Shown here piece by piece: positions 11,449 through 23,388 of a stretch of 64,000 nt of DNA. The DNA lies in NCBI GenBank assembly GCA_020740775.1, contig JAHEWK010000006.1, forward strand, positions 372,001 through 436,000, read 5' to 3'. The position numbers and the translations under genes were made by a program. Every line of letters begins with the position of its first letter. The first letter of the stretch is position 1. The notes below the pieces were generated by a model. The model saw nothing but the letters and a program-made list of their open reading frames with translations, ran no database searches and had not been told where the DNA came from. The DNA is from Ilyonectria destructans (Eukaryota > Ascomycota > Sordariomycetes > Hypocreales > Nectriaceae).

Positions 11449-11785
11449 CTACCCGTCCAATGGCGACAGGAGACTCCCCGCGTTCATGGTCGGCATGGGC
11501 GAGTCCGGCAACGTCTCCCAGGCGATCGGCAACGTCGCGTCGAGCCTGAAGAAGTGGATGCGGGATCGCGAGCTGGAAGCGTCGCCGCTGGTCGGGGAGG
11601 CGACGAGGGTGATTGTCATCGCGAAGGTGCGGTGGAATTGCCTGGGATTTCCTGCAGCCACGCTCCTTGTGAGATTAGTCTTTGCACTGCTGTCCACCTG
11701 GAAGACGCATTGGCTGAGGAGACCGGCTTGGAAGGACTGGGTGGAAAGACGCGTCGAAGAGATAATGGAGAAGATCGCGAAGTAG
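11449..11785 (+). pseudogene. GC-rich fragment, perhaps tail of a DUF3176-like membrane protein
   Basis: GC content jumps right after the hAT relic. The frame reads ESGNVSQAIGNVASSLKKWM and later VRWNCLGFPAATLLV, WLRRPAWKDW and stop. A polar helix, then VRWxxLxxPxxLL with a hydrophobic helix, then PAWK is the pattern at the C-terminus of fungal DUF3176 multi-pass proteins. It shares an open frame with the hAT sequence by chance of the junction. No N-terminal part is present, so it is probably a pseudogene fragment. The family call is tentative. Confidence 0.35.
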
Positions 11786-12610
11786 GTATTTATGAAGGAA
11801 GAATTTTAAGCTCAAGGCTCATGTGACATAATTAGAAGCCGTGTTGGTGCCTTGTTCTCGCAGCTAATACAAGCCATCTGAAAGTGCAACCAGTGAAGCC
11901 GCGATCGAGCATAATCTCGAGGGGCAACTAGCGCTGTGAAACACTTTAGCACGGTGGAATTACAACAAGGCTGACTTGAAATTACAACTTGCAACACAGT
12001 AGTTAGTGGGGTTAAAAGCTGCCTAGTGTATAGAGAGTCTAAGCACGATGGGGGCGGTTCGAGCTCATCGCGTCGTCAGCGAAGGGTGTCATGACGCCAG
12101 TGCAAGTAACTACCTAGATTTGGCGTGCGGCACCGTAATTGCAGCTCTTAAAACCCTGGTGAACCAAAAGTGAGATGCTCTCGATTCATCCTATCTAGTT
12201 ACCCTCAATTAAGCAAAATATGTCCTCTCAAATGTAGCCCATGACGACAGGAAGTGTTCAATGTGTTCCTCGTTATTCATGGGGTTGAATTCACTTTCTG
12301 CTGATTCATTTGAGGGCAATCGAATATTTTTGGCCACCTCCTGTACTGGTATCTCGAGGACATGGATCAGCCGATGGACCCAAGAAAGCCTTCTGAGGTA
12401 CCAGTCCTCGCGCGCAGAAGTATTTGTGAGGGGTTCGCTCTTAGTGTTGTATTCATGTTCCAGCCAACCAACCTACTGAGTAATTTCAGACACGGCATCT
12501 CTGACGAGGTCCCTAGGTGGATAGGTTACCACGAAGTTTTCAACAAATTGGTCTGCCTGGTAGTCAACTGTGAAACTGGCCTGTGTGTTTTGTCAGCCGT
12601 TTTCCGCCTA
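11786..12610. other. Intergenic, no gene seen
   Basis: Mixed composition and short open frames only. It likely includes the 3' flank of the minus-strand ankyrin gene. Confidence 0.5.
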
Positions 12611-15502
12611 TTAGCAAGATCGGGATCTTAGTACCATTGCAGTGCTCTCTTCCTTCACCCACTTCGCATTTTTGTCGCCCTCCTGTTTACACACCTTATC
12701 AAATGCGGCTTTGATCTGGTGAATCCAGTCATCCAGTAATGTTTCGTACTTCTCGTTAGAGCATTGGCCCACCTCGACTTCCAAGTTTTTGATAAACTCA
12801 GACTCTTCGTCGAGAATCTCGTCAATATCATCGTCTGATAAACCGCGATGTCTGTAGGAGAAGGAATAGTCGAAATTCGAATGTTGGCAAACATGCTTCA
12901 TGTCCATGTCCTCATGTTTCGACCTCCTGATAAAAGATAAGAGAACTGATTTGGCTTCAGATTCGCCCCGCTGATCCAACAGATTGCTGAGCCACTCCAG
13001 TGACCACACGGGTATTCTTGTTGGCCAAAACCTGCTGTAGACTGAGTGGTCCAGACCAGCAGTTGGAAGACAGCCATCCGGTGAACAGGAGCAACTGCAG
13101 TTATCCGTGGCTGTGCAATCTGCCCCGCGAGCAACTAGCACTGATGCATTTTTCAATGCGGCTCGCGCCGTCGATCCATCACTCCTCCCTACCTGCCCAA
13201 GAACAGAGTAGAGTGCTGTAAACGAGAAATGGTCTCTGTGGTTGATCTCAGCCCCTACATCTAACAGCCTCCAACGAAGTCGCATTGGCTACCACGGCTC
13301 AAAATCGATATAAGGGGGCTTTTTCCCTCACTGTTCTCATGGTTGACAAGATTAAATCCGTTGTTAAGTAAGGCATCGACATCCGCGGTAGTCCTGGCAT
13401 AATGTAATAGCGTGCTGTCTTTCGAGTCCCGGTCATTGACGAGGAAGTTCACTGAACCACATCTTTGCAACAGTTGCTCTAGCGATAAACAACGCTTTCC
13501 AAAATAGTCGGGGAGTGCAATGAGATAGAGACAAACCACAAATTCGGCGTAACTTCTTGAGCATTCCTAACCTACAAGTGTTCCAATCTTATCCAGAACA
13601 GGAATCATGAGATTCCAGTGATTTCGAATAGCGGCATAGTGCAGGAAAGTGCGCCCGAACCGAGTGTCTTTGATATCCGGACGTGCACCAGCTTCGAGGA
13701 GCTTCATCAGGCTCTCCTCCTGATTCATAGCAGCTGCATACATCAGAGCTGTGATGCCGTAGTTATCAACGGCATCAACTTTGTGGCCGGATCTCACCAG
13801 AGAAGCCAAATGGTGAGGTTTTAACACGGCTAGATGGAGTGGAGTTTGGCCCAAGAAGTTTCGTTCGTCTTTTTGCGAGCGGGTGATCCATCTTTCGACC
13901 ACGTCCGTAGAGCATGACAGCACAGCTTCATGAAGAGGACTCATCATGCCAAACCCTGGGTAACGGTAGATTAATAATTAGCCAGGCGTGTCAAGGAGGC
14001 GGACATGATCGCTTACCTTGGTTATCTCTGCATAGCAAGCCCAGATACTCGATGAAAAACGGATCGGGGGCGATATCTTCGGCAATCCAATTCGGTGAGC
14101 ATGGCTGTGGCCAGTCTTGCGCAGTAGGTGAGTCGACGACTGTAGCGTCGTATTTAAGGTCCAGAAGGTGTTGCAGCCAATCTAGATGTGGACCTTCTCC
14201 GATCCATTCTGCGCAGCTGAGAAGGAAGCTTCAAGAGGAAAATGAATAAGTCATTGTCAATGTGACCACACGGTCATGTCCGGGTGAGTTTAAACTAACC
14301 TCAATTTATTCGTTCCTCGTGTCATCTCAAACTCGCTCATGAAAAGCCGGAGAAGTTCATACTGCGCATCCCTCACGCCATACCCCCATGAACGATGAGC
14401 CAGTTGCTAATTGATTTAGCCTCGTACCCAAGAAACGGAGATTAACAAACTTACCTCAATGTAGGACCTTCCGCTTGGATCGACGTGGTCTTTGAAAGTT
14501 CCATCCGACTTTCGGAGAGCAATGAGACCTTTCCGGGCTTTCTCAAACGTCATGTAACCTTTCTCCACTTTCCAAAGAATCTCGAACCCTGGGGATGTAT
14601 ACGGCACGATTCTCTCCAACGTGAGACCCTGACTAGGGGAAAAGCTTCCGCCACCAACGACGAGGGAGAGCTGAATGGTCACTGACTGTCCGATGCCAAA
14701 TTGCGAAAGTGCGATCCTGAACCCTACTCGATATCTCGTCACACTGCAAAATTCATTGCTGCAGGTCTTGGTGAAAACGGAAAGAGCTGTGTGCTCGAGG
14801 GCCCAGAAGCGTCCATTTGTATTTGTGATCGAATGGCAGGAACACGAGCAATGTCTTTTCTCGCAATCCCAGCACCGGGGTGGCTTCAGAAGCCTGGGAG
14901 GTCGAAGAGATTCCCCGGAAGTCGGAGTCGAAGAACTGCACTCGCTTGGACTGGAGATTGGCGGTGCCGGAAGCGAAGGTTTTGACACAAGTGCGGCAAC
15001 CTGAATTGAAGTATTGTAGGTTACAGTGCTGCACTATCTCAATCAGGAACAAGGGACGAGTAGGTGTCTACCATTTGATATGGAATACTCACGTCATCAA
15101 ATCTTCCTTAGCCCTTTTGATTTTGCCCTCTAGAGCTTCCAAGTCGTCTTTCCAAATTTTGAAGGCAAGGGCTTTTGGTACCTTCTTCTGGAGAGTACTT
15201 TTCAATCGTTTGCTAAGGCTCTGTTCCAGTTTCTTCAAGCCTTGAACGACCTCGTTGCAACTTGACTGACATTGCGGTATCAACTTCTGCAGGACACCAT
15301 CATTACTACTAGATGCATTAATATGAACCTGATGAATTAAGAACTTCAATCGTTCCACTTCCCCTTCAAGGAAGTCAAACTGCTCTTGAGCTTCCTTTGC
15401 ATGCTTGCGAACCTTTTGCAACGCATGGATACCAGTGTGAAGTTGACCAATGAAGGATAATAGGCCTGCTGCGCCAGGGACGACTCCAAAAATATCTACC
15501 AT
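12611..15502 (-). CDS. Ankyrin-repeat protein with STAND-type N-terminal helical domain, frameshifted
   Basis: Six exons on the minus strand: 15093-15502, 14455-14950, 14300-14406, 14017-14216, 13572-13955 and 12611-13478, about 821 aa if the frame is bridged. Residues 1 to about 130 (MVDIFGVVPGAAGLL onward) form a hydrophobic start plus heptad-rich helices, like the N-terminal domain of fungal STAND/NLR-type proteins. The middle has a cysteine-rich RCWDCEKRHCSCSCH segment. Exons 5 and 6 encode ankyrin repeats (GQTPLHLAVLK, GITALMYAA, STLLHYA, TALYSVLGQ). All junctions keep phase except inside exon 6. There, near 13,265-13,290, the frame shifts by one base between GSQCDFV and RLLDVGAEINHRD, implying a one-base deletion or assembly error. 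Likely role is protein recognition or signalling; partners unknown. Confidence 0.75.
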
Positions 15503-16352
15503 GTTGATGCCGGTGAGATGCAACGGCGGAGGGAGAGCAGAGGTATCTTGGTTGGAGATGGCGAGTCCCACGAGAGAAAAAAAGGCGACGGGGATATCTG
15601 AATAGTCTGATATCGCAGCGGTTTGACATTCTCTCTGCCCCGCAGTCCGCCTTGGGGCTGTAGGGTGGCGAAGCGACTCCTGTGCAGCCAACAACCCAAT
15701 TACAAGCTAGAATTCGTCAACACAGCCTGCCACGTAGCCTAAAATCGTGTTTTCACTACAAAATGGAACGGTGACTGCATCTGAGCAATGGCTAGCGATC
15801 ATGGCCAGGTGTTGAGATTGTGGAGTGGCTCGTTGCTGGGCTTGCCAAAAGTGCAACGGTATTGACAATATCCTACAGCTGGCTCGGTCAAGAGCAGGGT
15901 ACGTGGCGCAACTGGAAAAGCGGCCTGGTAAACTTGGATGGAGTTTTACGGTTCTCTAGTTTCTTGAGGCGGTTGGTTGATAGAGGATAGATGATCTTGA
16001 GCAAGAGTTTCGTACCTTCAAGGAGAGCATTCAAACATCTGGCTGCTCTCGTCACCTCCAAGTTCCAAGTCCTCAGGTGTAGAACTCCCTGTAGAAACGA
16101 CAAGTGACCCTTCACCTATAGTAGCCGATGTCGAAGAACTTGGCATCTGCTCTCCCACAGGTCTGCCTTCTGTACAGGGACAACTGGATCTTTCCAAGTT
16201 TACCCTCAAACAACACACACGCCAGCCTTGCAGACCTCTTTACGTCTGAGCACAGCAAGCTAACACCCTAACTCGACCCTGATACACTGCAGTATCTACA
16301 GCGCGATTATCTCCTTGTACCACCAATTCATTTCTCCGACAACGAACCCACC
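15503..16352. other. Intergenic, promoter side of the ankyrin gene
   Basis: No supported gene. The frame that contains the ankyrin start stays open upstream to about 15,694, but the codons before MVDIFG do not look like protein. Confidence 0.5.
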
Positions 16353-16682
16353 ATGGAGGAACAAGGCACAGGGTTTCGTGCCGCAGACAGATGTCTGGAC
16401 AGCTGCGACCACATGGCCGCTATTATTAGAGGTGTGAAGGATGTTATGCTCGAGTCGACCAACTTGCTTTTCACCTATTGTATTTTCGTCGTTACACCAT
16501 TCTATCTGAGCTACTCACGGATTATGGCATGCTCGATGCCCAACAAGGTGTTCCTGCTAGTGCACGCGCTTCGGATCTGTATCCAACGCTGGCCCTTGGC
16601 TCAACAGCTGCACTCTATCCTCGAGAGAGCCGTGGCTGAGTTCGCGGGTACTTCCACAGCGCAAAACCTTCTGCTGCTTTAA
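16353..16682 (+). CDS. Hypothetical protein, possibly a gene fragment
   Basis: An open frame of 109 aa beginning MEEQGTGFRAADRC in a good start context (ACCATGG). It contains one strongly hydrophobic stretch (LLFTYCIFVVTPFYL) and a helical C-terminus (RWPLAQQLHSILERAVAEF). That end resembles the C-terminal helices of some fungal zinc-cluster regulators, but no DNA-binding part lies nearby. It may be a remnant or a spurious frame. Confidence 0.3.
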   Translation: MEEQGTGFRAADRCLDSCDHMAAIIRGVKDVMLESTNLLFTYCIFVVTPFYLSYSRIMACSMPNKVFLLVHALRICIQRWPLAQQLHSILERAVAEFAGTSTAQNLLLL

Positions 16683-17294
16683 TACTGGAACTTGCAGTAC
16701 TTATCGTTAGATATACATAAGACGCTAAACGTGTGGGTGGTAGCTGCCAGCGCATCCTCACCAAAGGGTACAACAACCTGAACTACTGATGCTGGGCTTC
16801 CGAAATTTGTCGTAGTGAGTTGGGTGATATACTAGGTCTTTTCTAACAGTCGTAGCGCAATTGAAACTGCGTCTAATAGCGCTGAGTGCGAATATTGTAG
16901 GTATGCGGCACGAGAGTGGCGTTGGAGCATGATGGTGCTGCAACATCTTGGATTAGGTAAGAAGGCAAGGTAAAAGGCGTACTTGGAATTGATGAAGGAA
17001 AAAGGCGTGCCTGTTGCAAAGAACAGGTAGAGCTACTACTTTAATATATCACGACCTTCACGAACACGTCTGTAATACCTCTGGTGGTAATCACGACAAG
17101 CCAGGTGGTCGGCATAAGTAAATGCCGGCCGCCCATGCAGGCAGTAAATCGGGTTTCGGCTTGATTATGCAGGATTCCTCCTAAGCCCTGAATGGACCCT
17201 TCCCAGTTGCCAGCTAACTTATCTACGCACAGATCAACAGCCCTGAGTGTGGGTGTCCCCACTTCCAATACAGGAAATACGCCAAGAGCTCCAA
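16683..17294. other. Intergenic, no gene seen
   Basis: Only short frames, the longer ones being shadows of the neighbouring minus-strand membrane protein gene or its 3' flank. Confidence 0.45.
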
Positions 17295-17795
17295 TTAATG
17301 AACTTCGAGTGTCCCTCGAGGACCGAAAACTAGCACACGAGTCGATACAATCCAGACATGGACTAGGTGAGCGGAGAAGGAGAGGTATCCAATCCAAAAG
17401 AGCAAGACCAACACCTCAGCCCAGTGTGGCGGGGCCCCAGCATCGTACAACCCCATAAACGACGCCATGAAAAGACCAAGCGAACAAAAAGCCAGTAGTA
17501 TCAGCCAAATCATCGTCGCGAGAACCATATAGACGGCTCCGTCTCTCGTTGACGTGAGGAAGAGGTCTGTTGCGGCTGCGGAGACGAAGAGATGCGGGCG
17601 CCGGCGGTGGATGGCCGCGCGGATCTTGACAGACAGGTACATGAATAGCGAGGCCTGGACGAGTAGCACGGGAACCAACCAGAAGCGGTGCGAAAATTCA
17701 TCGTCGATGCCTTGCAAGATGCCCCAGACAGTAAGGAGGGAGGAGGCGAAGACTCCAAGTGCCCAGGAGGCATAAAAGGCAAGATGAAGATCCAT
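17295..17795 (-). CDS. Small multi-pass membrane protein, hypothetical
   Basis: An intronless frame of 166 aa with four clear hydrophobic segments, about residues 5-25 (LAFYASWALGVFASSLL), 38-56 (FWLVPVLLVQASLFMYL), 90-118 (VYMVLATMIWLILLAFC) and 128-150 (VLVLLFWIGYLSFSAHLVHV). A basic loop (KIRAAIHRRRP) after the second segment predicts a cytosolic loop there. The ATG at 17,795 has a good context (ACCATGG). I recognise no named family and no catalytic motif. It could be a small fungal membrane protein of unknown function. It is transcribed in the same direction as the collagen-like gene but is separated by about 680 bases. Confidence 0.6.
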   Translation of the reverse strand: MDLHLAFYASWALGVFASSLLTVWGILQGIDDEFSHRFWLVPVLLVQASLFMYLSVKIRAAIHRRRPHLFVSAAATDLFLTSTRDGAVYMVLATMIWLILLAFCSLGLFMASFMGLYDAGAPPHWAEVLVLLFWIGYLSFSAHLVHVWIVSTRVLVFGPRGTLEVH

Positions 17796-18470
17796 GGTTC
17801 CGTTGTCGTCGACTCACAGGTAGGCCGGACTCTGAATTTTCAAGGAGAGTAGATGGAATCGGATTTGATGTTTATGGCATTGGTTTGCTGTGAAGTAGTG
17901 CGTGCTCTGGAACGAGACGTGATTGCGGTCGAGAGAAGTGTTGAAATTATAGCTGAAGGAGGATTGGAGGTGGATGGCACGGGGAAAGGGACATCCGCCC
18001 TGAGGTGCAACCACAAAACACAGGGTAGAATCACCCGTTGCATTGTCCGTGAAATATTGGTACTGTTAAGCCGTTCCGCAGAACTCCGGAGCTGAAAAGT
18101 TGCAAAGAGATCCGTTGGGTGAACAGCCCCAGCTGCGCCACCACATTTCGGCGCCACCAGTCACTGACCCCAAAATGAACTTTCAGAATAATGCTGTGCG
18201 GGTTCATGGACTTGAGTCTTGACCAAATTCATCTCTCGTTCTATATCTTACACCAGCAGGGCTATTTTAGTCGTTGGGTTTGAAGCAAGATAGAAGAGAC
18301 TCAGTGATGCTCGCGCGACTCTTGTGCCTATCGACTGTACTCTAGGCGACAGTAGAGGAAGAATATGTAAGGGAGACGATTATTGTGGCATGTACTACAG
18401 TACTGGATCAGTTCCTTTTAGACGAGCGACCGGGCATTAGATCAGGTATCTTTTTTAGACTATGAAATAA
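17796..18470. other. Intergenic, no gene seen
   Basis: Promoter side of the membrane protein and 3' side of the collagen-like gene. Open frames are short and unsupported. Confidence 0.5.
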
Positions 18471-21206
18471 CTATACTGCGCCAAAAACAGAGACTAGAGG
18501 ATTGTCACCAAACTGTCCACCACAGTAATCAGTGGACGGAAGTAACTGATCAAAGTTACAAAGAGTGTTGCAGTGAAAATCTATGGTGGACCGGTAGTTG
18601 TACGCATTCAGACCATTGCCGCATGTACATATGGATTGGCCATTGCTGTTTGTTCCGAGCGTGAAGTAGAGCGTCCGACCAGTAGCCCCGCCGGCGCAGA
18701 AACTCGCGCAATCGTCGATGGATTTCGTCAAGACCTTCTGAGCGAGGGAGGGAAACATGCCGAAGTTGCCGTCGGTATTGGCCACATAGCAGCCCAAATA
18801 GCCGTACGTCGTCGAAAACCCAGGACCAGTCCCGGTTGCAATACTTGTTCCATCAGCGCCAGGTGAACCCTGTGGGCCTGCCGGGCCTTGCGGACCAGCA
18901 GACCCTACCGATCCCGTGTCTCCTTTAAGGCCAGTGGATCCTACCGGCCCCGTCTCTCCTTGAAGACCAGTAGATCCTACCGGCCCCATGTCTCCTTGAA
19001 GACCGGTAGATCCTACCGGTCCCGTGTCTCCTTTAGGACCGGTGGCCCCCACCGATCCCGTGTCTCCTTTAAGGCCAGTAGATCCTGCCGGCCCCATGTC
19101 TCCTTTAAGCCCGGCCGGCCCCGCCTCTCCTTGAAGACCGGCCGGCCCCGTCTCTCCTTGAAGACCGGTGGACCCTGCCGACCCGGTGTCTCCTTTAAGC
19201 CCGACCAGCCCCGTCTCTCCTTGAAGACCAGTGGACCCTGTCGACCCCGTGTCTCCTTTAGATCCGGCAGGACCCGTCTCTCCTTGAAGACCAGCCGACC
19301 CCGTGTCTCCTTTAAGACCGGCCGGACCCTCGAGACCTTCCCGACCAGCCGCTCCGGCAGGCCCTGCCAGTCCCTGAGCGCCAGTTGCGCCGTTAGTCCC
19401 GTTCATACCAGCGGGGCCTTGGGGGCCTGTTGCTCCGTCGATCCCTTTAGCTCCGTTGGCTCCAACACTTCCGTCTCGGCCGTTTGTTCCATCTCGGCCG
19501 TTTGTTCCATCTGCGCCATGTGTTCCATCTGCGCCATCTTTTCCATTTGTGCTGTTTTTTCCATCTCGGCCGTTTGTTCCATCTTGGCCGTCTGCTCCAT
19601 CCCTGCCCTCATCTCCACCCCTGCCGTCTTTTCCATCTTTTCCATCCGCGCCATCACTTCCATCTGTGCCATCTTTTCCATCTGTGCTGTCTTCTCCATC
19701 TCTGCCATCCTTTCCATCCATCCCTGGGGGACCTGCCGGCCCAGGGACTCCATATGGGCCAGAACTACCTGCTGGACCCCTCATCCCTGGGAAACCAGGC
19801 ACTCCTTGTGGACCTGGCACGCCGATTGCATCTGGTGATCCGGGGTATCCCGGCTGGGGAGGAGGATACGAACCAGCACCTGGTGGCCAGACTGCAGGGG
19901 GAGTCTTCCCGTACGCTGCACCTCCCGCTATCCCTGGTGAGCTGAAGCTTGGACCTGGCGATCCTGGGTATCCCGGTTGAGGTTGATGATATGAACCAAT
20001 GCCCGGTGCCCAGCCTGGAGGGAGCCTCTGCCCAGCGGGTGTACCTCCTATAGTCCCCGGCCAGCTCAAAGCAGCACCCGGAGCTTGCGGGAACGGCCAA
20101 CTAGATGAACCTCCCGTGCCGTGTGAATCCGGTGACCTAAGTGCACTCGGTGATCCAGGGTATCCCGGCTGACGCGGTGGATATGAACCAGCACCTGGCG
20201 CCCAGGCCTTAAAGGGACTCTGCCCACTAGCTGCACCTCCTACCCTTCCTGGGGAGATGAAAGCAGCCGGTGATCCTGGGTATCCTGGCTGAGGCGGAAG
20301 ATAGGAGCCGGCACCTGGGACCCAGCCTTCAGGTGAACTCTGGTCATCTCCCACCCTCCCTGAAATGCTTAAAGCACTTCCAGGCGCTCGCAGGAACGGC
20401 CAACTGGAGGATGCTCTCTCGCCCTGTGAACCCGAATACCTAGATGCCCATTCCGGCTCCACCAACCCCTGCGTAGGCGGAGAAGATGGACCACCAACTA
20501 CTACCATGTATACGGATACTGATGGAAAGCATTGGGTGTCTAAAATGTATATCAGTATGAAGTAGAAGTCTTGAAGGGCTTGTGATCTTACAGGGCACGT
20601 AAACAAGATTGACTGGGACGCAACCAGCTGGGATACTTGATGGATCAAAAACTGCGACGATGAGGTTGGAAGTTGATAGACAAAAGCTGGCGTTACCCGA
20701 GGTAAAATTTGAATTCGCCCACCGCAAGACCCCATTGATAAGGGAAAATCCATTGTTGATGCTTGCGGTGGACGAACGCTTGATCAAGGGCTGGTGTTTG
20801 GCGCCCTCATTTGTCGTCACGAGCTGTTTATCTGCATAAAGCTGATCGCCAACAAGCGTGAAGACTACGCCGAGTTGACAAGCCGTAGATGTACCTTCAC
20901 CGCAGACATATGATGTGGTCTGTCGGGTTCTTAGAGCTCGTCGATTATTGATGGATGTGTCGAGTTGAAGGAGAAATTGTGCTGTGTCGAGGGCTGACTC
21001 TCTGGAAGACAAGAGCGATCAGCATACGAACTATCAACTGAGCTTATATGGACGAATAATGCAACTTACTGCAACGGAGTCCCCGGCAATGCACCTGAGT
21101 AGATATCGTCCAGACTGCGTGTAGGGTTGGGCCACGGGTTATCCTTGCCAAGGCTAGAAGGGTCCAAAACAGCAAGGAGCCGTAACAATTCAAACGGAAG
21201 CCACAT
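18471..21206 (-). CDS. Collagen-like protein with N-terminal DUF7908-like and C-terminal WSC domains
   Basis: Three exons on the minus strand, 21070-21206, 20592-21001 and 18471-20539, all in phase, giving 871 aa. Residues 1-12 (MWLPFELLRLLA) are a weak hydrophobic start, so a true signal exon further upstream is possible. Residues about 45-190 form a cysteine-containing domain with NGFSLINGVLRW and FDPSSIPAGCVPVNLVY, like DUF7908. Next come four imperfect repeats of about 45 aa ending GxGSYxPxQPGYPGSP. Then follows a Gly-X-Y collagen tract of about 340 residues, first rich in GKDG/GTDG/GADG, then in GLQGETGPAGLKGDTG units. A WSC-type lectin domain (YGYLGCYVANTDG, CASFC, ICTCG, CNTLC) closes the protein. 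Expected to be cell-wall or extracellular. The roles of fungal collagen-like proteins are poorly known. Confidence 0.87.
18880..19740 (-). repeat. Tandem 9-36 bp repeats encoding the Gly-X-Y tract
   Basis: The collagen-coding DNA is a minisatellite. Units such as CTCCTTTAAGACCGG and CTCCTTGAAGACC alternate in blocks of 18, 27 and 36 bp between 18,900 and 19,340, and 9-bp TTCCATCTG-type units fill 19,480-19,720. All periods are multiples of nine, so length changes keep the Gly-X-Y register. The tract is a likely source of length polymorphism between strains. Confidence 0.85.
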
Positions 21207-23388
21207 AATGTTGGGCTTCACGACGACGGATAATGGTGAGTGACAAAAGAAAAGACGTTACGCATGTATAACATAAGAAGGGAAACGTTTTGGGAAGACG
21301 AAGAAGAAGTGATCGGTAAATGGAAAGGGAGGTGCATCAGATGATACCAAGATCACTCTGTTGAGTGTTGGTACGACACCGCTTCCTGAGAATTGCCGGT
21401 AGGTCATATATATATTTAGCCAGAGCTTTTCCTCCTTTACAAAGACTGTTGGATATTTTTTACTGCTCCCTTCCATACGGTTTCCCGAGAGGCGAGGATG
21501 AATATGTAGACGAGGTTTGGATGTGAATCATGCATACTCGCCGTTGAGAGCGAGGAATGTGATACAATCAATGACCGACACCTTTCCGCCCTGATATTAT
21601 GCAAACCGTTTGATTATGAACATTCCTCAATCAAATGCAAGGGTTCGAAGACTGTTTCGGAAGCCCACCGAACGTGTCTTGCCTCAAATCGAGTGTGCTG
21701 TGGTCTATGAAACATGGGGCACCGTTATTCCAATTATCGCCCATGTTCCAGAACTACTGGACCAACAGTGTCTCAGCTTGCACAGTCTTGTCCATTCTCT
21801 TAGGGGGCTATACTTTCTATTCCAGGGACGGCCTCGGTGGCATTGCGGCACTTTTGGATCTTTCTGGCCGAAATGTCTGTATCCATCAGCCATCTGGCTC
21901 AAAATAGGGCGATGTACCGTTTGAGGTGTGCCATAGCAAGTTAAACATCGGGATGAATAACATGAGCTCATTTCAAGTTGGATCATTGGCCATGAGACCG
22001 CGAAAGGCTTACAGACCCCGGACTGATAGCCAGCAAAATACGCATCTTCGACAGTATCCGTTGGTGTGGGCACATCGAGCATAGTTTGAATGAGTTGGAG
22101 ACCCAACGTGCTTCACGAAGAAGCCGATACCTATTCATTATCCCTGCTAGATGGAACCTGACTCGTTCCTTGTAAGCCTCAACTGTAGCAGGCAGCAGCC
22201 ATTATCTTTGGTATTGTTCCTTTCCACATCCTAGCAGGGGGCTATGCCAAGCCACCTGCCTGCTACATACGCTTGTTAGACACGGTTATATGACCTGTCA
22301 TATGATAATTGCGCATTCCACTTGACTGTTTCCAGTTTTATCGGTACCCGTGGACAATGCATGTGCCGAGTGCCCAATTCCATAACCCTTTCTTAATGCT
22401 TGTGTAGAGAGCCTATGATTGGGTGTTTACATGAACCATGTCCAGGAGCGTACATTGGCAAACCCTGCGTACGCTTTGGGAGAGGGCGGGAGAGGGCTGG
22501 AAGCCTTGGCATACAAATGCAATAATCTCAGTGCCTCTTCATGCAATTTTTGGTGTCCAAGCTTTCTTGTACCATGAATCGAGTCTCTGCTAGCATGCAG
22601 AGTTGCCTTAGCTGCCACGCAACCTACCTTCCGCCGTGGAATGTGCTGCAAGGGGGCTTACGCCTTCGTCTTGGGTATGTGACGCGCATTAGATCAAGGT
22701 GCCGCATTGAGTGCCCAGTTACGCAGCACAAGGGTAAGGGTGAGCGTGAAGATACAGAAAATTAGCTTCTTAGTGAGCGTGAAGCAGGGGATGGTTCTAG
22801 GCCCTGTCAATGCTTGGAATGCCACGAAAGCTTAGGGCCTGGGCAGCCTGAAATTCCCAGCTTGGCTTATTATCCGCTCGCTCATGATAGATGGACTTGA
22901 CGGCTTTAACCAAGGTGGTCTGTCCAGTGGCGAGCGATGACCACAAGGATCAAGGCGTCGTGCAAAGGCGTCGTGACAAATTCGACGCACGAAGCGCATA
23001 ATAGCAAGGTACGAGCGGTAAGCAAAATAGAGAGGCTCATTGGGAGGCTTGCATGTCTGCGGCAGGGAGCAGTATGCAACGTAAACTTAGAATGAATTTT
23101 CCACATGAGCCTGAGATATGACACTTAAACGGACCGAATACATCTTTTGATTCAGATAGTCCATCTCGATAACCTTCACGGCCTCTTTCTATATGCAGCA
23201 TGGAGAGACATGCGTCTGCTATAGGAAATAGGTAAACAAGGGCAGTGAAGGCAATATATAACCATGGTCCAATCCCCCGCTCAAAAACCAGCTCTCAACA
23301 GCAACACAATCCAACAACCAGCTCTTCCAACTTGTTTACACATTATCATCACACTTTATCCTCCTCCCACCAACCCAAAGACACCAAA
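21207..23388. other. Intergenic, no gene seen
   Basis: About 2.2 kb of normal composition with short, mutually overlapping frames and no domain or intron pattern I can support. The last 150 bases before the secreted-protein gene include a TATA-like ATATATAACC at about 23,254. Confidence 0.55.

Noticed and set aside
18888..19838. A 316-codon plus-strand frame rich in Arg/Ser/Pro/Lys
   Set aside because: It is the exact complement of the Gly-X-Y minisatellite. Its repeat pattern follows the collagen units, and it has no domain of its own.
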